64,000 bases of DNA, taken from assembly GCF_003073045.1 (NCBI RefSeq), contig NC_037595.1, positions 7,305,509 through 7,369,508 on the forward strand, written 5' to 3'. Of this stretch, positions 13,801 to 26,939 are shown piece after piece; the first letter of the stretch is position 1, and the number at the start of each line of letters is the position of its first letter. The position numbers and the translations under genes are program-made. The stretch comes from Pomacea canaliculata. Lineage: Eukaryota > Mollusca > Gastropoda > Architaenioglossa > Ampullariidae. The notes below the pieces were generated by a model, which saw nothing but the letters and a program-made list of their open reading frames with translations, was not told where the DNA came from and searched no databases.

Positions 13801-14338
13801 TGGGAATGTTAGGGTGTGCATAAGTCGTAAATAAATGGGAATTAAGTTCTCGCTCGTCAAATGCTGAACAGAAATCCTCGACGTTCTAATCTCACCACAG
13901 CTCCAGACAAAAAATGAACGACAAAGCAGACGATGGGAAACATCCGGTGGATTTATTAAAAAGGTTTCAGATTCAAGAATACAGACGGATAAAAAGAAGC
14001 AGTGAAGGACAAAGACATAAAACTGAGGAAAGAGACACTGGTTAAAAATATACACAAACTTTAGTTACACTTTTTAGTTTTTCAGAGGGACTGGTAGAAA
14101 TCCAAACCTCAGCAGACAGGGACAAAAGGTCCATACACAAGACAGAAGAGGAAGGGAGAAAAAAGGTTGAATTAAAAATTCAAATTACGGCAGCAAGATA
14201 ATGAGATCGGTTATAAAAAAAATAACATCAACAATGTTACTTGCTGGCTAAGACTTTTAAAGTCAATAAAGCCAGTGAAGGAAAGTATACCCTTCTTCTG
14301 CCGGCATAAACGGACACCAAACGTTCAGCAATTTTATT

Positions 14339-14548
14339 TTAAGTTGACGAACGTGCTTGAATCTCAAGGCTGTTATATGGTCGAAGCCACTCCTTAACGG
14401 TCTCTACATCGAGAGTACAGGTGAGTGACGTGAGCCCATTGTAAGCACCGTTCACCTGCAGGATTATGTTAATGAGGGAGGTAAGAGTTGCATTATAACC
14501 GTCACCCACGGACCCAACGTCTGACTTGACGAGAAAGCATAGGAACAT
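14339..14548 (-). CDS. Candidate terminal coding exon with polyA signal (unknown protein)
   Basis: A minus-strand open frame of about 69 codons ends with TAA, followed within a few bases by AATAAA (complement of 14,333-14,340). Its amino-acid composition looks protein-like (for example TVKEWLRPYNSLEIQ), with no low-complexity bias. The close polyA signal suggests a real 3' end. I recognise no family and found no upstream exon. Confidence 0.3.
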   Translation of the reverse strand: MFLCFLVKSDVGSVGDGYNATLTSLINIILQVNGAYNGLTSLTCTLDVETVKEWLRPYNSLEIQARSST

Positions 14549-15441
14549 TTATACTTTCCAAGCAAAGGAGAACAGTTGTGTTTAGTGCTGCTATCTGTTA
14601 CTGAAGTGTTGACTAACATCGGATTTGAATATCAGTTTATATATACGAGTATAAATTATTTAGACGTAGAGTTCGTGTGTATGTATGTGCACATGCAAAT
14701 GTTTGTATGCATAACTTAGACTAACGGACAAAAAAGTTCACAGAGAGAGTAAAAGTTAACAAAGGTACATGTTTGTTCTAGAGAAAAGATCAAAACAAAC
14801 AACAAACAAACAGACAAACAAAGAGGCACATTCGTTAAAGAGTTAAAGAAATGGATTCACAGTGGAGGTGGTGGCGTCGTTACAGGTGGAAGAGAGGGGA
14901 GAGAAAGTTTAAGGTTGTAAGGTTTTAGTTGGCCAGCCTTTCAACCTGCAGCAGTTTAATTAAACTAGTATATCATGTCTTCTGGCTGAAATTAAAAAAA
15001 AAAAAAATAATATAAATAAAAAGCAAGGCAGGTGAATTCTTTTGATGTCCCTGTTCACCAGGTAGCACTTCCATTTGATCTTACTTCTATATATCATTCT
15101 TATTGAACGTTGAACACTCTGTCACAGACATTTCTCCAGCCTCATCGATTTGCGATGTCTCATGCAATAAATTAAACTCACCTGTACATAATCAGCAAAA
15201 AGAAAAGAAGAAAAAAAGGAAGAATCAAGAATGATAGAAGAAAGAAAAAAAAATAAAAGAAAGAATGCAAAATCCTGCCAAAAATAAAATAGAGTATGCC
15301 GTTAAACAGGCTGAGACTATTGCCTCGCACTTAAAAATTCATTCTCGGCCCATTAGTTGTGGGTTACGGGCCCTGACGTGATCAGATCGATCGTTCAGGT
15401 GACCTTTGTGTGCAGGCCTCGTGTTCTACGGAGGTAGCAGT

Positions 15442-15720
15442 CTATCGATCACTTCCTCTCTCGTCAGCCGCCTCGTCGTCATCGACAAGGATTAATGTCA
15501 ATCGACCTGTGTAGACAACGGGACGCGTTTTGCTGCAAAAGTCTTTTTGCTTCACCGGGACAAAGTAGAGGTTACCCCCGAGTGTGATTATTACATCCTT
15601 GAGTCCAAACAGTTTGGGGACTGGGGATTGTTGTTTGAAAGTTTCATGGAATTTTAGCAAAGAAGTAGTGATGTAGAGGAGTTTGAAATGAGCAGTTTTA
15701 AGTCTATCACGCACATTCAC
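15442..15720 (-). CDS. Candidate coding segment (unknown protein)
   Basis: A minus-strand open frame of 92 codons has an ordinary composition and an acidic, polar C-terminal end (ILVDDDEAADERGSDR) before the stop. It could be an exon of the same unknown gene as the segment at 14.4 kb. No homology or splice site supports that, so it may be chance. Confidence 0.2.
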   Translation of the reverse strand: MNVRDRLKTAHFKLLYITTSLLKFHETFKQQSPVPKLFGLKDVIITLGGNLYFVPVKQKDFCSKTRPVVYTGRLTLILVDDDEAADERGSDR

Positions 15721-16203
15721 TCACACAGGAGCGAAAAAATAAAATACCACAGTCTGTCTTCTTCTCGCTCTTTCATCTCTTCATTTTCAACTACCTCTTC
15801 TTGTCTTCTCCGCTTTGTCCTCTATTTCTGTTTTCTTAATTCGCTATCATATTTCTTCAAACACAACTACACACAACTTCAGTCATCCCCAGTCATCCCG
15901 AATCAAGAACAATTTTCATATCATAGACTTTTAACTAATGTTGTAGATGTTAGATGACGTTGAAGTTATAGCATGATTTGAATTTGAATTTCAAATAACT
16001 GACTTCATAATTAACTGGGGATGAAGTGTCTGGGATTAAAGTCAGTGTCGGGGTATGAAGTGTCTGGGGATTAAGTGACTGGGAACCATTATATATATCT
16101 TACAGCAAAGAGAGAGGAACACACTGGGAGCATGAAGAAGGAAGTAATGTTCCAACCATTCAAAACCAAAAAAAAGACATTGCACACAACTGCAAATATT
16201 GAC

Positions 16204-16283
16204 CAAAAAAAAAAAAAAAACAAAACAAAAACAACAACAAAAACAACAACAACAAAACCAAAAAAACCAACAAAAACAACAAG
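16204..16283 (+). repeat. A-rich/(AAC)n simple repeat
   Basis: A run of A followed by repeated CAAAA and AAC triplets. Translations from this tract on either strand are low complexity and are not genes. Confidence 0.9.
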
Positions 16284-16590
16284 AAGCACTCTTTCATCAC
16301 ATGAAAAGTACTTGACGCAAAAACATACTTTAACAATCCTTTTTGCATTTTTAAGCTAACGAAGAGAAGAATTTTTTACTGCCAATAGTTAACACCACAA
16401 AGAAATGCTAATAAAAACATATTTAGTGCTTACGTTCATACTAATAGTGCTAATGATTATTTATTCGTTAATTAGTAGTGCTAATCAAACAACAAGGCCA
16501 ACTCTTCATTAAACTCTCTCGTTCCACAAATGAACTTGATTGGTCCGACATTAACTTTGTCTGTTTGAAAGGGGCAGTGGCATGTTCAGT

Positions 16591-17868
16591 TTACAAACAC
16601 ATCCTCTGGAAGTGAGTATGGTAGGACCCGTCGCAGTGAAGCTGAAAAGAATTTCGGGCTGTCGCCATGGCGAAACGACACTCTGACCCCTCGTGCCTGT
16701 AGTTCACAGACATGCAGTTGAGGTCTAGAGAACACAGATACAAACAGCCGTCTGCAGACAACGAGTAGTATAAAAAGTTGAAAAGATCGTAATACTCGTC
16801 GGATTTGCAGGAATCTGGATATTCCAAGAAAGTTGAGAGTAGTCTTGTCTGTGGACAATCTGTAACAGAGGAAGATGGCGAGAGCTTAGAATACCTTGGA
16901 ACAGGGTTTGGGTCAGGTAAGAAATATTTACCTAAGATATCACGTGTGCTTAGCCCCGTAAGATGAATATTAAGGTGAGCAACATCTCCACGACGGAGTT
17001 ACAAATAGGTATACATATGCACGCGCACATGCAAGCAGACAGACTTACATGTGTACAAAGGAACGGTCACACAGGTAATATCAATCTCTCTCACACACAC
17101 ACACATATTCGTAGATTAACATTTAACTGTACCTGTCACACAGCTGAGTGAACCTTTGGAGAAGAAATAGCCTGGCGTGCACAGACAGGTGGATGTGACA
17201 GGATAGCACACAGAGTTGTCAACGGGACAGTCCGTGTCGCTGACGCAAGGCCCGTTGAGCCAAGCGGAGCCTGTTAATACATTGTCTACACCTCAGTGAT
17301 ACTCGATTGCAGCAATTTCAAAGATGAAAATGGTGAGTATGAGGAGAGACAAAAAAAAAAAAAAAATGATGATGAGGAGGAGGAGGAAGAAGAGGAGGAG
17401 GAGAATGATGATGATGATGATGATGAGGAGGAGGATCTGAAAGAGAAGCAATAAAGGAAAGACCTGACCATACCCAAAGCTGTGCCTTCACTTCCTGCAC
17501 ACAAGTTAAAGTAACGAGTGCCGGGAGACGTTGTGGAGGTGCTAAACGCGAAGCTGACCTGTGTCACGTGATACGAGAAAGCACGCGCACGCCCCGCCGC
17601 CCTGTGCTGCAGGTGAATACGCCACGGTGAGGGTCGACCCGAGACGCAGGCAGCGACGTACGCAGTCCACAACGGAAACTACGTGAAAGATCTGCAGATG
17701 ATCGCTGGGGAACATCATCCCCGACAGCTGAGGATCCAGACGGAACCGGAAGTAAGAGGCCCTGGGGTCTCCAAGCGTTTGGAGCAATGGTCCAGAGATG
17801 GCCAGGAGAAGAATAACTGCCTCACGCAATGCCATGTGAGCGACCAAGTGCGGAGCCCAAGAGTGCAT
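16591..17868 (-). CDS. Secreted Cys-rich + EGF-like + PAN/Apple-like protein (first of five)
   Basis: Three exons, 17868-17474, 17270-17133 and 16859-16591. The N-terminus starts MALREAVILLLAISG (Met at 17,835), a clear signal peptide; the Met at 17,868 is the alternative start. Then come a Cys-rich segment with DCVRRCLRLGS, a linker ending RYFNLCAG, an EGF-like exon (GSAWLNGPC, TCLCTPGYF) and a PAN/Apple-like exon ending HFQRMCL. Exon phases match the four plus-strand relatives. One frame change is needed in the linker around 17,560. It stands alone in inverted orientation to the other four and is the most divergent. Secreted adhesive or binding modules are the family expectation; the true function is unknown. 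Confidence 0.7.
17350..17440 (+). repeat. (GAT)n/(GAG)n compound microsatellite
   Basis: A poly-A run followed by mixed GAT, GAG and GAA triplets, lying in the first intron of the minus-strand PAN gene. It generates spurious Ser- or His-rich open frames on the minus strand. Confidence 0.9.
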
Positions 17869-18528
17869 CAGTAGCCGTTGGTGGCATCAAGATATACGCC
17901 ATGACAGGCAGCTCTGTGTCGTGGTAACACTACATACCGAGTACTTTGTAATGTGAGACGCATTTCAGAAAAACAGTTTGCAAATAACGAAAAAGAAAAA
18001 TCGTTCAAATACACAGATACTGCAATATCCTCTTTCCCAAATAATACTCTCTGAGTACCTAAACAGAAAAGCTCACGTGTATGCATGTGCTGATACATGA
18101 TATATGATACATGTGCATAAATATTTTTACCTAAAGCCTATAAACCAATCATCATATACAAAGCAATGATGGTTCTGTGCCTATGTACTTTTCTACATTT
18201 TGCCTTAGAAACGAAGAGCCCATGCCCTGATATACCTATAACCTTGTCTACTTTCTTATCTATTCATTACCTGCTTTCTTTCCTGTTTATTTTCTACCTG
18301 TCTGCTTTCTTGTCTATCTGGTCTGCATATATATCTTTCTAACCCACTATCTGTTCCTATCCTACCTGTTAACTTTCCTGTCTATCTTCCTGCTTGCCTA
18401 CATAGGTACCTTCAAGAAAAAGGCTTTTAGACTGTTGGCATCAAGGATGTCCCACACTTTGTGGACTTCCACTTGTTTTTTATGATTTTTTTTAAGGCGA
18501 CTTGATTTGCTCAGATGATGCCATGTAC

Positions 18529-18559
<31 letters not shown>

Positions 18560-20897
18560 AACGAAATTGTGTTTCGCGATCTTGTACACATCATTATTTA
18601 ACACTTGATACTTGGACCTGTCTGTTTATACTGTGGCGAGTGAATTTTGTCCTGGCACCCTCCGGATAGTTCAATGTTGGGAGGTGGTGTGATTTTGTAG
18701 AGAGAAGAACAACACAGTATCGCCCAATCTTTGTGTTTGACCTTCGCTGCCATCTAACATCAACAGCTGAACCTTCATTAAAATTGCAACACACGAATCA
18801 GAGCTTTCCCCAAAGTAAACTTGGTTTCCTCATCTTCAGAATAAAAAATTCATTTACGAGATTGTTCAGACTGATCTTGTTTCATTCTTTTAGGCACGAT
18901 CGTCTTTATTTCTATTTTTAAAAGTCTCTGAATCGAAAAGTATCTTAAGATTTACAAGAAAGTCTGTAATAAACTTACCTTTCCTGCTACAATGGCCTGA
19001 CAAGTTTCAGTTCAGTAAATTTAAATAGAAATTAACCGAAAAATGTTTTTCTTATTCAAATTGACTCAAAAGTTCTTTTTAAATAGATGGGGTATCTTTC
19101 TGCGCTTGTATGTCTGTATCTTTGATTTATTGTCTTCCTGTCATAAGCTGTTTGAATATTATATCTTACGTATAAACAGGTTAATGGCTTCATCAATATC
19201 TCTACCAAGAATGAAAAACAAGGGACGCAACCCAGCAATAAGATCATGACAGTGGTGTTGTCCTCCCCTGGAGTAGCACGAGTACCCGAGCGGTGATTGC
19301 AATCAATGAGCTGAGAGATTAAACCAAAATGTCTCGTATTTCATCTTCGTGAGATCCACTCTAGCAGTTTTTAAGAAATCTTTATTTCAACAGAACTTGT
19401 ACTCAATGCCATCAACATGTAGCTGCATTAAAAATACACAACAACAAACTTCATTGATCAACAAGTAAACCACTGAGGCGGGTACACTACTACTCAAGTA
19501 GCTGGCCACGTTAGAGGGTATTATACGAAGTGGTCTTCTTTTATATGGCCTACCCGGATGATAGGGTGCTTAAAATTATGTGAGAAAGGATTGCTATTTT
19601 ATTTTCCACTAAAAATGCTTGTAAGTGTATAGGATACATCTTTTCAGTCTCTTTCTTATAAGAGTTCCAAATGTTTACAGATTTTTATTTGTAAGTGTTT
19701 TCTGTGTTTTCAGTCTCTTCTGTAAGTACTGCAAGTGCTTTTAGTCTCTTAAAATGTGTTACAATATTTAAAATCTTGTATTACAATTGTTTTAGTCTGT
19801 TTCTTGGATGTCTGACAAATGTTTGAGTTTTGTGAATATTGCAAGTGTTTTAACTCCTTTCTTGTATTACAAGTGTTGTCAGCCTTGTAAGTGTTACACA
19901 TGTTTTTAGTGTTACAAGATTTTTAGTCTTGTAAGTATCACAGGTATTTTTAGTCTCTTTCATTGTGTCTCAGTGTTGTATAATTGTATTACAAATGTGT
20001 GTACATGTAGTCTCTTTTTGGGATGTTCTACAAATGACTTAGTCTTGTAATACAAGTGTTTTAGTCTCTTGTCTCTCATAAACAAAACAAGTAGTTTTTT
20101 TTATCTTGTAAATATTACAAAAGTTTTGGTCTCTTTCTTGTAAGTATTGTCACTATAATTATGTAGTTTCTTGTAAGTATTACAATTGTTTTAGTTTCAT
20201 TTTTAGTAAGTGTTACAGCGACTGTTGAGCACACTGAGAAGAAAGTTTGAATGCGTCTGCTCGTCGTTAGAAAGGACAACAGATCGGTAGAGGGACCTTG
20301 GGCAAGAAATAGTCTGGTCAAATTGTAGGACATAAGAAAGAGTAAGTAAGAGATATGGGATACTGTGTTTTGAAAAATGTTTTTAAAACTCTTTATTCAA
20401 ATATTTTTCCTTCTTCTTTATTTTCTTTATGTACTTTAGTATTCTTTTTAAAGACATCATTAAAGACAAATAATTGCTGAGAATTTCTTTTGTATGAAAG
20501 ACTCGTGAGAAGACAACAGGACACAAGTTTTATGACGGTTGAAGGATTTCCATGGCACACACCTGTAACGATTTTGCGGACCGCTCGTATTTACTTTATG
20601 TACGCAGCTTCGGGTGCGAGCAGACACAAAGCTTAGCTTACCCATAATCTTGCATAATCTTCTGAGTATTCAACAGTATCTTCCCAACCCACTCTTTTTC
20701 TCTGTCTCTGTCTCTCTGGGTGTCGAGTGAGGGGTTGTGGAGAGAGGGGTGGCTCCATGACAACTGTTATTCCGAGCTTCATGTTATTTCAAGTTCAAAC
20801 GATAGCAGCCAGTTCAATATCTGGGTGGTGTGGCAGTCAACATGAGTAGACAAGTGCCTGCAGCTACCTACACACTACATTTCTCCTCTCTCTTTCT
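17869..20897. other. Spacer between inverted PAN genes, two degenerate repeat arrays
   Basis: No gene seen. 18,240-18,415 is a pyrimidine-rich degenerate repeat built on CTGTCTAT/CCTGTC. 19,610-20,215 is a separate palindromic array (own entry). A CT tract lies near 18,530. Confidence 0.6.
19610..20215 (+). repeat. Degenerate tandem array with TTGTAA...TTACAA palindrome in each unit
   Basis: About 600 bp made of roughly 30-35 bp imperfect units of the form CTTGTAAGTATTACAAG, then TGTTTTTAGTCTCTT. Most units carry the palindrome TTGTAA-N-TTACAA, a donor-like GTAAGT inside it, and a T-rich stretch ending TTTTAG that resembles a 3' splice site. Units vary in length and many are mutated, so the array is old. 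No open frame runs through it. Confidence 0.7.
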
Positions 20898-20916
20898 TTG
20901 GAACATCAAAGGAGTC

Positions 20917-22103
20917 ATGGACCTTCCCTTCTCCAAGTATTTCTGGTTCTTCTGAGCGGTCTCCGAGGAGAGCTTATAGTGAAGTCTGTCTACTTGAAGT
21001 CTCTTCCTCAAACATCTATCGCCTCGTTTTCAGGGTGTACACTACAGACCTACATGGTCAGGTCTAAACTGGACTGTGTCCGTCGCTGCTTCAGCCTCAC
21101 TTCCTGCGTCTCACTGACGTACATGGCGCAGGAGCCGGATATGGCGTCATGCGTGTGTCTCCCGTCATGCTCAGCGACAAACAGAAGCGTCATTGCATCT
21201 CCAGGAACCGTTTACATCAACATGTGGGGCGAAAACACACCTACCTTGGCGTCAGGTACTTTTGCACGCATGCGCAAAGCTTGGATTTTCTTTTCTTTTT
21301 TTTTTTTTTTTTTTTGTTTGTTTGTTATATCTTTCTTCAATTAATACGCAATACGTCTTTGTTCAAAACATAATGTTGTAAATCAAAACAGTGACAGAGA
21401 AAAATAATTATACACAATAATATGACTCACAGATAGTGAGAAAGATATAAATATATACATAGTATCAGTCAATCAATCACTAATCTATCCATCCACAAAT
21501 CCATGCTATGTCAGACAAACATGAAGACAATGTACAATACTACGGAGGTGATACCTGGCTCTGTTTTCATGTCAGGTTCTCTGTGGCTCAACAAGACCTG
21601 CACCTACGCTGAGGATTGCTCAGATCAGAACGCCATCTGTTACAATACCTCCTCAACATCCATTTGTCTGTGCACACCTGGGTATTTCTATTCCAACAGT
21701 TGCAACACCTGTGTTCCAGGTAAGCAAATAAACCATCAGTCTCTGAAATATGTCCCCGACAGGCTGGAATATTTTTTTAATATTAAAGTTCCCTTAAAGT
21801 TACCCCACATTTCCATCATCATATCTACAGGAATGTCCACTGTTCCTTCGCAGAATGTGACCAACGCAACCTGCTGGACACGTTCGTGGAATACAAAGGA
21901 GGATGTCTCTACGGATACGATGACATAACGTTCCATGGCGTCACACATGGTTGTGTCGAGCCAGTTGTGCTGCCAACAAGCGATGTCTCACCTTCGATTA
22001 CAACTTCGAGACCACAATGTGTTTCCTAAGCTACCAAACGGCGCTGACGTCACACGCCTTTAGACAAAATTGCTCCAACCACTACCAACGGATGTGTTTC
22101 TGA
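20917..22103 (+). CDS. Secreted Cys-rich + EGF-like + PAN/Apple-like protein (second)
   Basis: Exons end or start at 21255, 21576-21719 and 21854-22103, with GT-AG sites and the same phases as the other copies. Visible parts are a hydrophobic leader (LLQVFLVLLSGLRG), a Cys-rich domain with CTLQTYMVRSKLDCVRRC and CVCLPSC, a short linker, an EGF-like exon (NKTCTYAEDC, CLCTPGYFYS) and a PAN-like exon (RASCAANKRC, ending NHYQRMCF). The start is unclear: the leader frame has no in-frame ATG, and the nearby ATG at 20,917 is in another frame. A second frame change is needed in the PAN exon near 21,947. It could be a decaying copy or suffer from assembly indels. Confidence 0.65.
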
Positions 22104-23876
22104 GAGAACTTTTCTCTCTTGATATGTAGTCTTACAAACGTGTCAACACTACAATTCAGACGCATGTGTTTACCTTCACAAGTTTTATGCAGGTGTCGTC
22201 ACATCATCATCATCATCGTCGTCGTCGTCGTCGTTCTTTTCCTCGTCATCATCACCTTGACCGACACCAGCTGAGGACTTGTTCTGCTGGCTCACCTGTG
22301 CAGGTCTTTTGTTGGTTAATCGCAGCGGCCCACAAGGTTTGTGACTTTGATGCCTACCTGAGTGAACCACCTTGACATTAATCTTAAACTTTCCGAATTT
22401 AACAAAAGTCTGAAAAATTTTAACATTCTTAAACATCATTAGGAACTGTTTTCATTTAGTACTGCGCACGAACACACACAGAGCGTGTGGCGAGAAGTCG
22501 TTTAACAAGTCTTTTGATATGTCATTATCATTAACAACACAAACAAGAAAAGAGCAAGCATGTGTTTACTGCTTGTACAATATAATGACACATGGATCTC
22601 AAAGTAGCAGTTGTTTGTTTGATCGTTAAACTTTGCCAATAATTCTCTAGTGATCGGACTGCGATGTTAAACAGAGCTTCTTCTGTGATAACAATCATGT
22701 TTGTATTGATACCATCAGCTGCAAACAGAAAATAATAAAAAGGAAGATCAAGCTTTTATTGAACGGTTAATTGTTTTTAATTTTCTTGTCTTATATTTTT
22801 ACTGATCCCATGCTTTCAGATTTCTTTTACTGTTGTAGACTGTAGTTGTACATGCTTGATTCTTTGTTTGACTAGAAAATAAACAGTTGCAATGAAAGTC
22901 CACATAATGTGGTTAGGGCATGTTACTTTATGTTAGTCAACTGCATAAAAATTTAGATTTTTGAAATAGAAAGTTGCAGTTTTAAAATACAGTTCAAATG
23001 ACTTTGAAATGCAATTAAAAGAGTTTTAAAATAGTTTTGGAATTTGTCATGGCTTTCAAGGATATCATTTAAGGTTAGAGAAAATACTACATGATGCGAT
23101 GAGTTACCTGTCTTTGCACATCTGCGTGGTACTGTTCCTGGAGTGGGGGGCGATGAACGCTCACTTTTTATCTCCACCTGAAAGTGTGAATATGATCTCC
23201 AGAACAGGAATGAAAGAAAACAGCTCAGACTGAGGGACGAGCAAGTCTAGTCTACATTCAGGATCTGGTGAATAAAACTAGAGGGTCATAGAGGACACAG
23301 AGGGAGACAACTGTAATTGTCTGCCCGAACTGGTAAAGAGGAGGAAAGCCATGACATCGAATCAACCTCAGCAGCAAAGACAGCACAGCAGCAAGTTACA
23401 CAAGTGTTATAATACAGATGGTACACAAGAAAATATTATGCTAGACAATAATTAGTCAACACAACACACCACGATGGATTATAAATGTTTTTACACCCTC
23501 CCTTCTTCCCCCACACATACTGCTTCTTTCTTTCTCTCCGAGGTTGGAATACTTTCTGTGGAGGGCTCTCTCTGAAGTCAACGTGGTACCCATTCTTTCT
23601 CTCTCTCTCTCACTCTCTCACGCACGGACGCACACACCTCACTGCCTCTCTTTACTTAAAGCATGAAAACATCACGTGATCATCGTGAACGACGGACTGC
23701 CAAGGAATAAATATCTCTGACTTCCGACGCTTTTAGTTCAGCTTTTAAAATTATAGACTGGAACTTTCTGGTCTGCACTCTTCGATGCGCATGACTCTCT
23801 TTTATTGTTATTGTTTAAAATTCAAATTATTTTTACGTTAAAATCCTGTTGTACTTGGATAACCTTCATGGGACCG

Positions 23877-24008
<132 letters not shown>

Positions 24009-24296
24009 TCATGTGAGGCAGTAGGACAAACTCCATCGCACCTCCAGAAACCCTTTACCGCAATATTTCTCCTTACTACAATAATACTTTTAAGCTGAAC
24101 ACAACACACGGACATTTTGTAAGTGTGGTTGTTTGTGGAAAGGAGTTGTCTGCTCTAACTGACAAATGGCGTGAATGTCATGAGACTTAATAAACCTTGA
24201 ATAAACAAGGACAGCAAAGCAGCAGCCTTGTGTTTTGTCGTTCAGGGAATTTTGAAAGTTCAGCTAGTAAATAATGTTTTTTCTCTCATTTTTTCA

Positions 24297-24317
24297 CACA
24301 CACACACACACACGTAC

Positions 24318-24402
<85 letters not shown>

Positions 24403-24403
24403 C
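24297..24403 (+). repeat. (AC)n microsatellite, about 107 bp
   Basis: A nearly pure AC array with one GTACAAC interruption. It is the reverse complement type of the GT array about 290 bp to its left, so the two can pair as an inverted repeat. Confidence 0.98.
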
Positions 24404-25452
24404 GCTTGACAATCCCCCGCAGATGACGATGAGGATGAAGAGGTTTCTACACGAAGAGACACAAGTTCAGGAATGTCACTGAGAGAGTCATACAGAAGAT
24501 GGCGGACGAAGACTGTTGTTTTCCAGCTCACGGACATTTTTCGAGCAACTGCTGTTCTCTTATATATGACGTCTTTTTCTGCTTCAAGTGACGTGGAACA
24601 AATGACGCACACAAGACGTCAGACACAAGACGTCATTCGTACACAACCTACCACAACTCATTCCAGTTATATATGCTAAATATAGTAGTTGAACGTTGTT
24701 AGCTTAGCGGTAGTTTTACTATTTGGAATATTTATCTCTTTCACCATATTTTATTCGTTCTTATTTTCTTCCATTCGCTCGTTTTACTAAAATATTTTGT
24801 TGTGGCACAGATCACTTCACCTGCAGTTCTACACCCACAGACAAGAGACAGAGAGAAGGAGATTTCGCTCATGCAGTTCTTTGCACGTTGTTTCGAGAGA
24901 TACCTAGATATTTTCAACAGCTAACGACTTAACAGGCATGAAGTTAAGAAATATAGTTTCACTGAAATATTCAGCAGCAACCAAGCTTTTCGTTTTGTCC
25001 ACAGACAGTTCAGCAAAAAGGAAACAAGAAATGTCCTTCACACAAGTTATTTTTCTTTTGAATGTGAATCCACAGCCACAGGGAATCTGATTTTCTTTGT
25101 TCAACAGCCGTAACTATAAAGCGAGAGTAAGTCTTTTCTCCATTTTTTTTTTACCCTGGGCACTTACACCACCGCCTTATACCTCCGGCTTCAGAGTAAA
25201 AACAGTACGCCCGAGAGGAGATCTCAATCTATAGATTGATTTACTGAAATATTTAAGTGTTTTTGTCTTGATACACTCAATATTTATTTCAAACTTTTAT
25301 CTGACGACTTTATACCACGACATTTGTTTCCCAGACAGCGCGGAGCAGGGAGGACTCATCCAGACACCTTTAGCTCGAGAAACATTTCTACCTTAGAATC
25401 AGACGGTCTTATATTATTCCTCCGCTTTTTATTCGTCTTGGAGACCATCGCC

Positions 25453-26939
25453 ATGAATTTCGCCGTCAAAATGTTTCTTCTTCTGCTTGTATCTGACGCC
25501 CGTGCAGCAAAATTAGAGTTTTCCTACTTACGGCGCATGTCACAGTCCTCAGCCTCGATTCCAGACTGTACTCTACAGACCTACATGGTCAGGTCCAAGC
25601 TGGACTGTGTCCGTCGCTGCTTCAGCCTCACGTCTTGCACCTGGTTGACCTACACGACCCTGGCACCTGATAAAGGCTCTTGTGTGTGTCTGTCATCATG
25701 TGTGACATCATACACAGCCACCACCACCACCACGACCTCAACCACCACCACCACTACTTCTCCGGCAGCAGTTTACTTCAAGATATGCGGGGGCAAAATG
25801 TACAACACAACTTCTGGTAATTGATAACAACTTCTTTTAAGATTGGATCCAGAATACTTATTTTCTATGAAGGTATAATTTTTTTAAATGATGAAGTTGT
25901 GTTTAAACACTCAGTTGCTTCCTGTTTTTATGTAACGGATTTTTTCTTGTCCATCCTGCGTGGTTTTTCTGCTACTTTATAGTATTAGGTGGAGTCACTT
26001 CTTTGTCCATGTGATTATTAATTTAATCAGTTGACGGAAGACTTGGTTAAGGATAACACATGCTACTTTCTACTTCTGTAAGCTGCACGCCACAGATTTA
26101 GACTTTTTTCAAAATAGTTTTAGGTTTAAAATACGACGGAAAATAGCTTTGACTTCTTGTATCAGGTATGTAACCAGTCATTACCTTTGTCGACATCGTT
26201 ACAGGTTTTTCTTGGCTCAACAAAACGTGTTCCAGCAACAGAGACTGTCCAGCGGACAATTCCGTGTGTTACACTCCGTCATCTACCTGTCTCTGTACAC
26301 CTGGATATTACTATTCAGTCCGGTGCACCTCCTGTACTCGAGGTAAATTCGCTTTTATCTAAACACAAAAAAGTACACAAAGAAAAAGCAGGTTAGAGTG
26401 AGTTACGAACATTGTTGTAATCATTTCAGTCAGAGGCGGCTGCCCCATTGGTAGCAGACACTAGAGGCCAACCAAACGGAAACAAGTAAACCACATGTAT
26501 GTGTGAACCTAGTAAAAAGAAAAGGTAAACTTTAAATGAAAACAAATGTATTTACGAACAATATTATTTATCGTTGTTAAAAGCTCATCTATAACGATGC
26601 AAAAAGATGCAAAAAAGAAAAATGAACATTGCTTCAGAACTCCGGCATACTTGACAAAATTTTCTCTTGTATCCCACAGATTGTGACCCCAGTAACCTAC
26701 GGAATACTTTTGTGAAGTTCACAGGAGGATACCTGTTAGGACATGATAACCGTGTGTACTCTGGAGTAACCTATCGGAGGTGTGAAATGATGTGCGCCGC
26801 CGACAGCCGTTGTTTGTCATTCGACTACCCGCCTACTACCTCCGGCTGCTACTTAAGTTACGACACGGCCCTCACATCCAACGACTTTTATTCAAACGCC
26901 ATGAACACCCAAGACTATTATCAACGGATGTGTTTATAA
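25453..26939 (+). CDS. Secreted Cys-rich + EGF-like + PAN/Apple-like protein (third, intact)
   Basis: Exons 25453-25816, 26205-26342 and 26680-26939 give 253 codons plus stop with no frame break; this is the reference copy of the family. Start MNFAVKMFLLLLVSDARA is a signal peptide. Residues about 35-80 form a Cys-rich domain (DCTLQTYMVRSKLDCVRRC, SCVCLSSC). A Thr-rich linker of about 18 residues, likely O-glycosylated, follows, then VYFKICGG. Exon 2 is EGF-like with six Cys (FSWLNKTC, STCLCTPGYYYS). Exon 3 is PAN/Apple-like (CEMMCAADSRCLSFDY, ending DYYQRMCL). Introns are phase 1 at both junctions, allowing module shuffling. It is probably secreted; ligand and role are unknown. Confidence 0.85.

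Larger units (their letters stand above)
11067..16590. other. Intergenic stretch between kinase and first PAN gene
   Basis: No complete gene is seen. It contains three isolated coding-like minus-strand segments and two promoter-like GC-rich islands, listed separately. The rest is AT-rich with A-tracts near 15,000, 15,250 and 16,205. Confidence 0.4.

Noticed and set aside
22166-22439. His/Arg- or Asp-rich short protein
   Set aside because: It is a translation of the (TCATCG)n simple repeat with no splice or start support.
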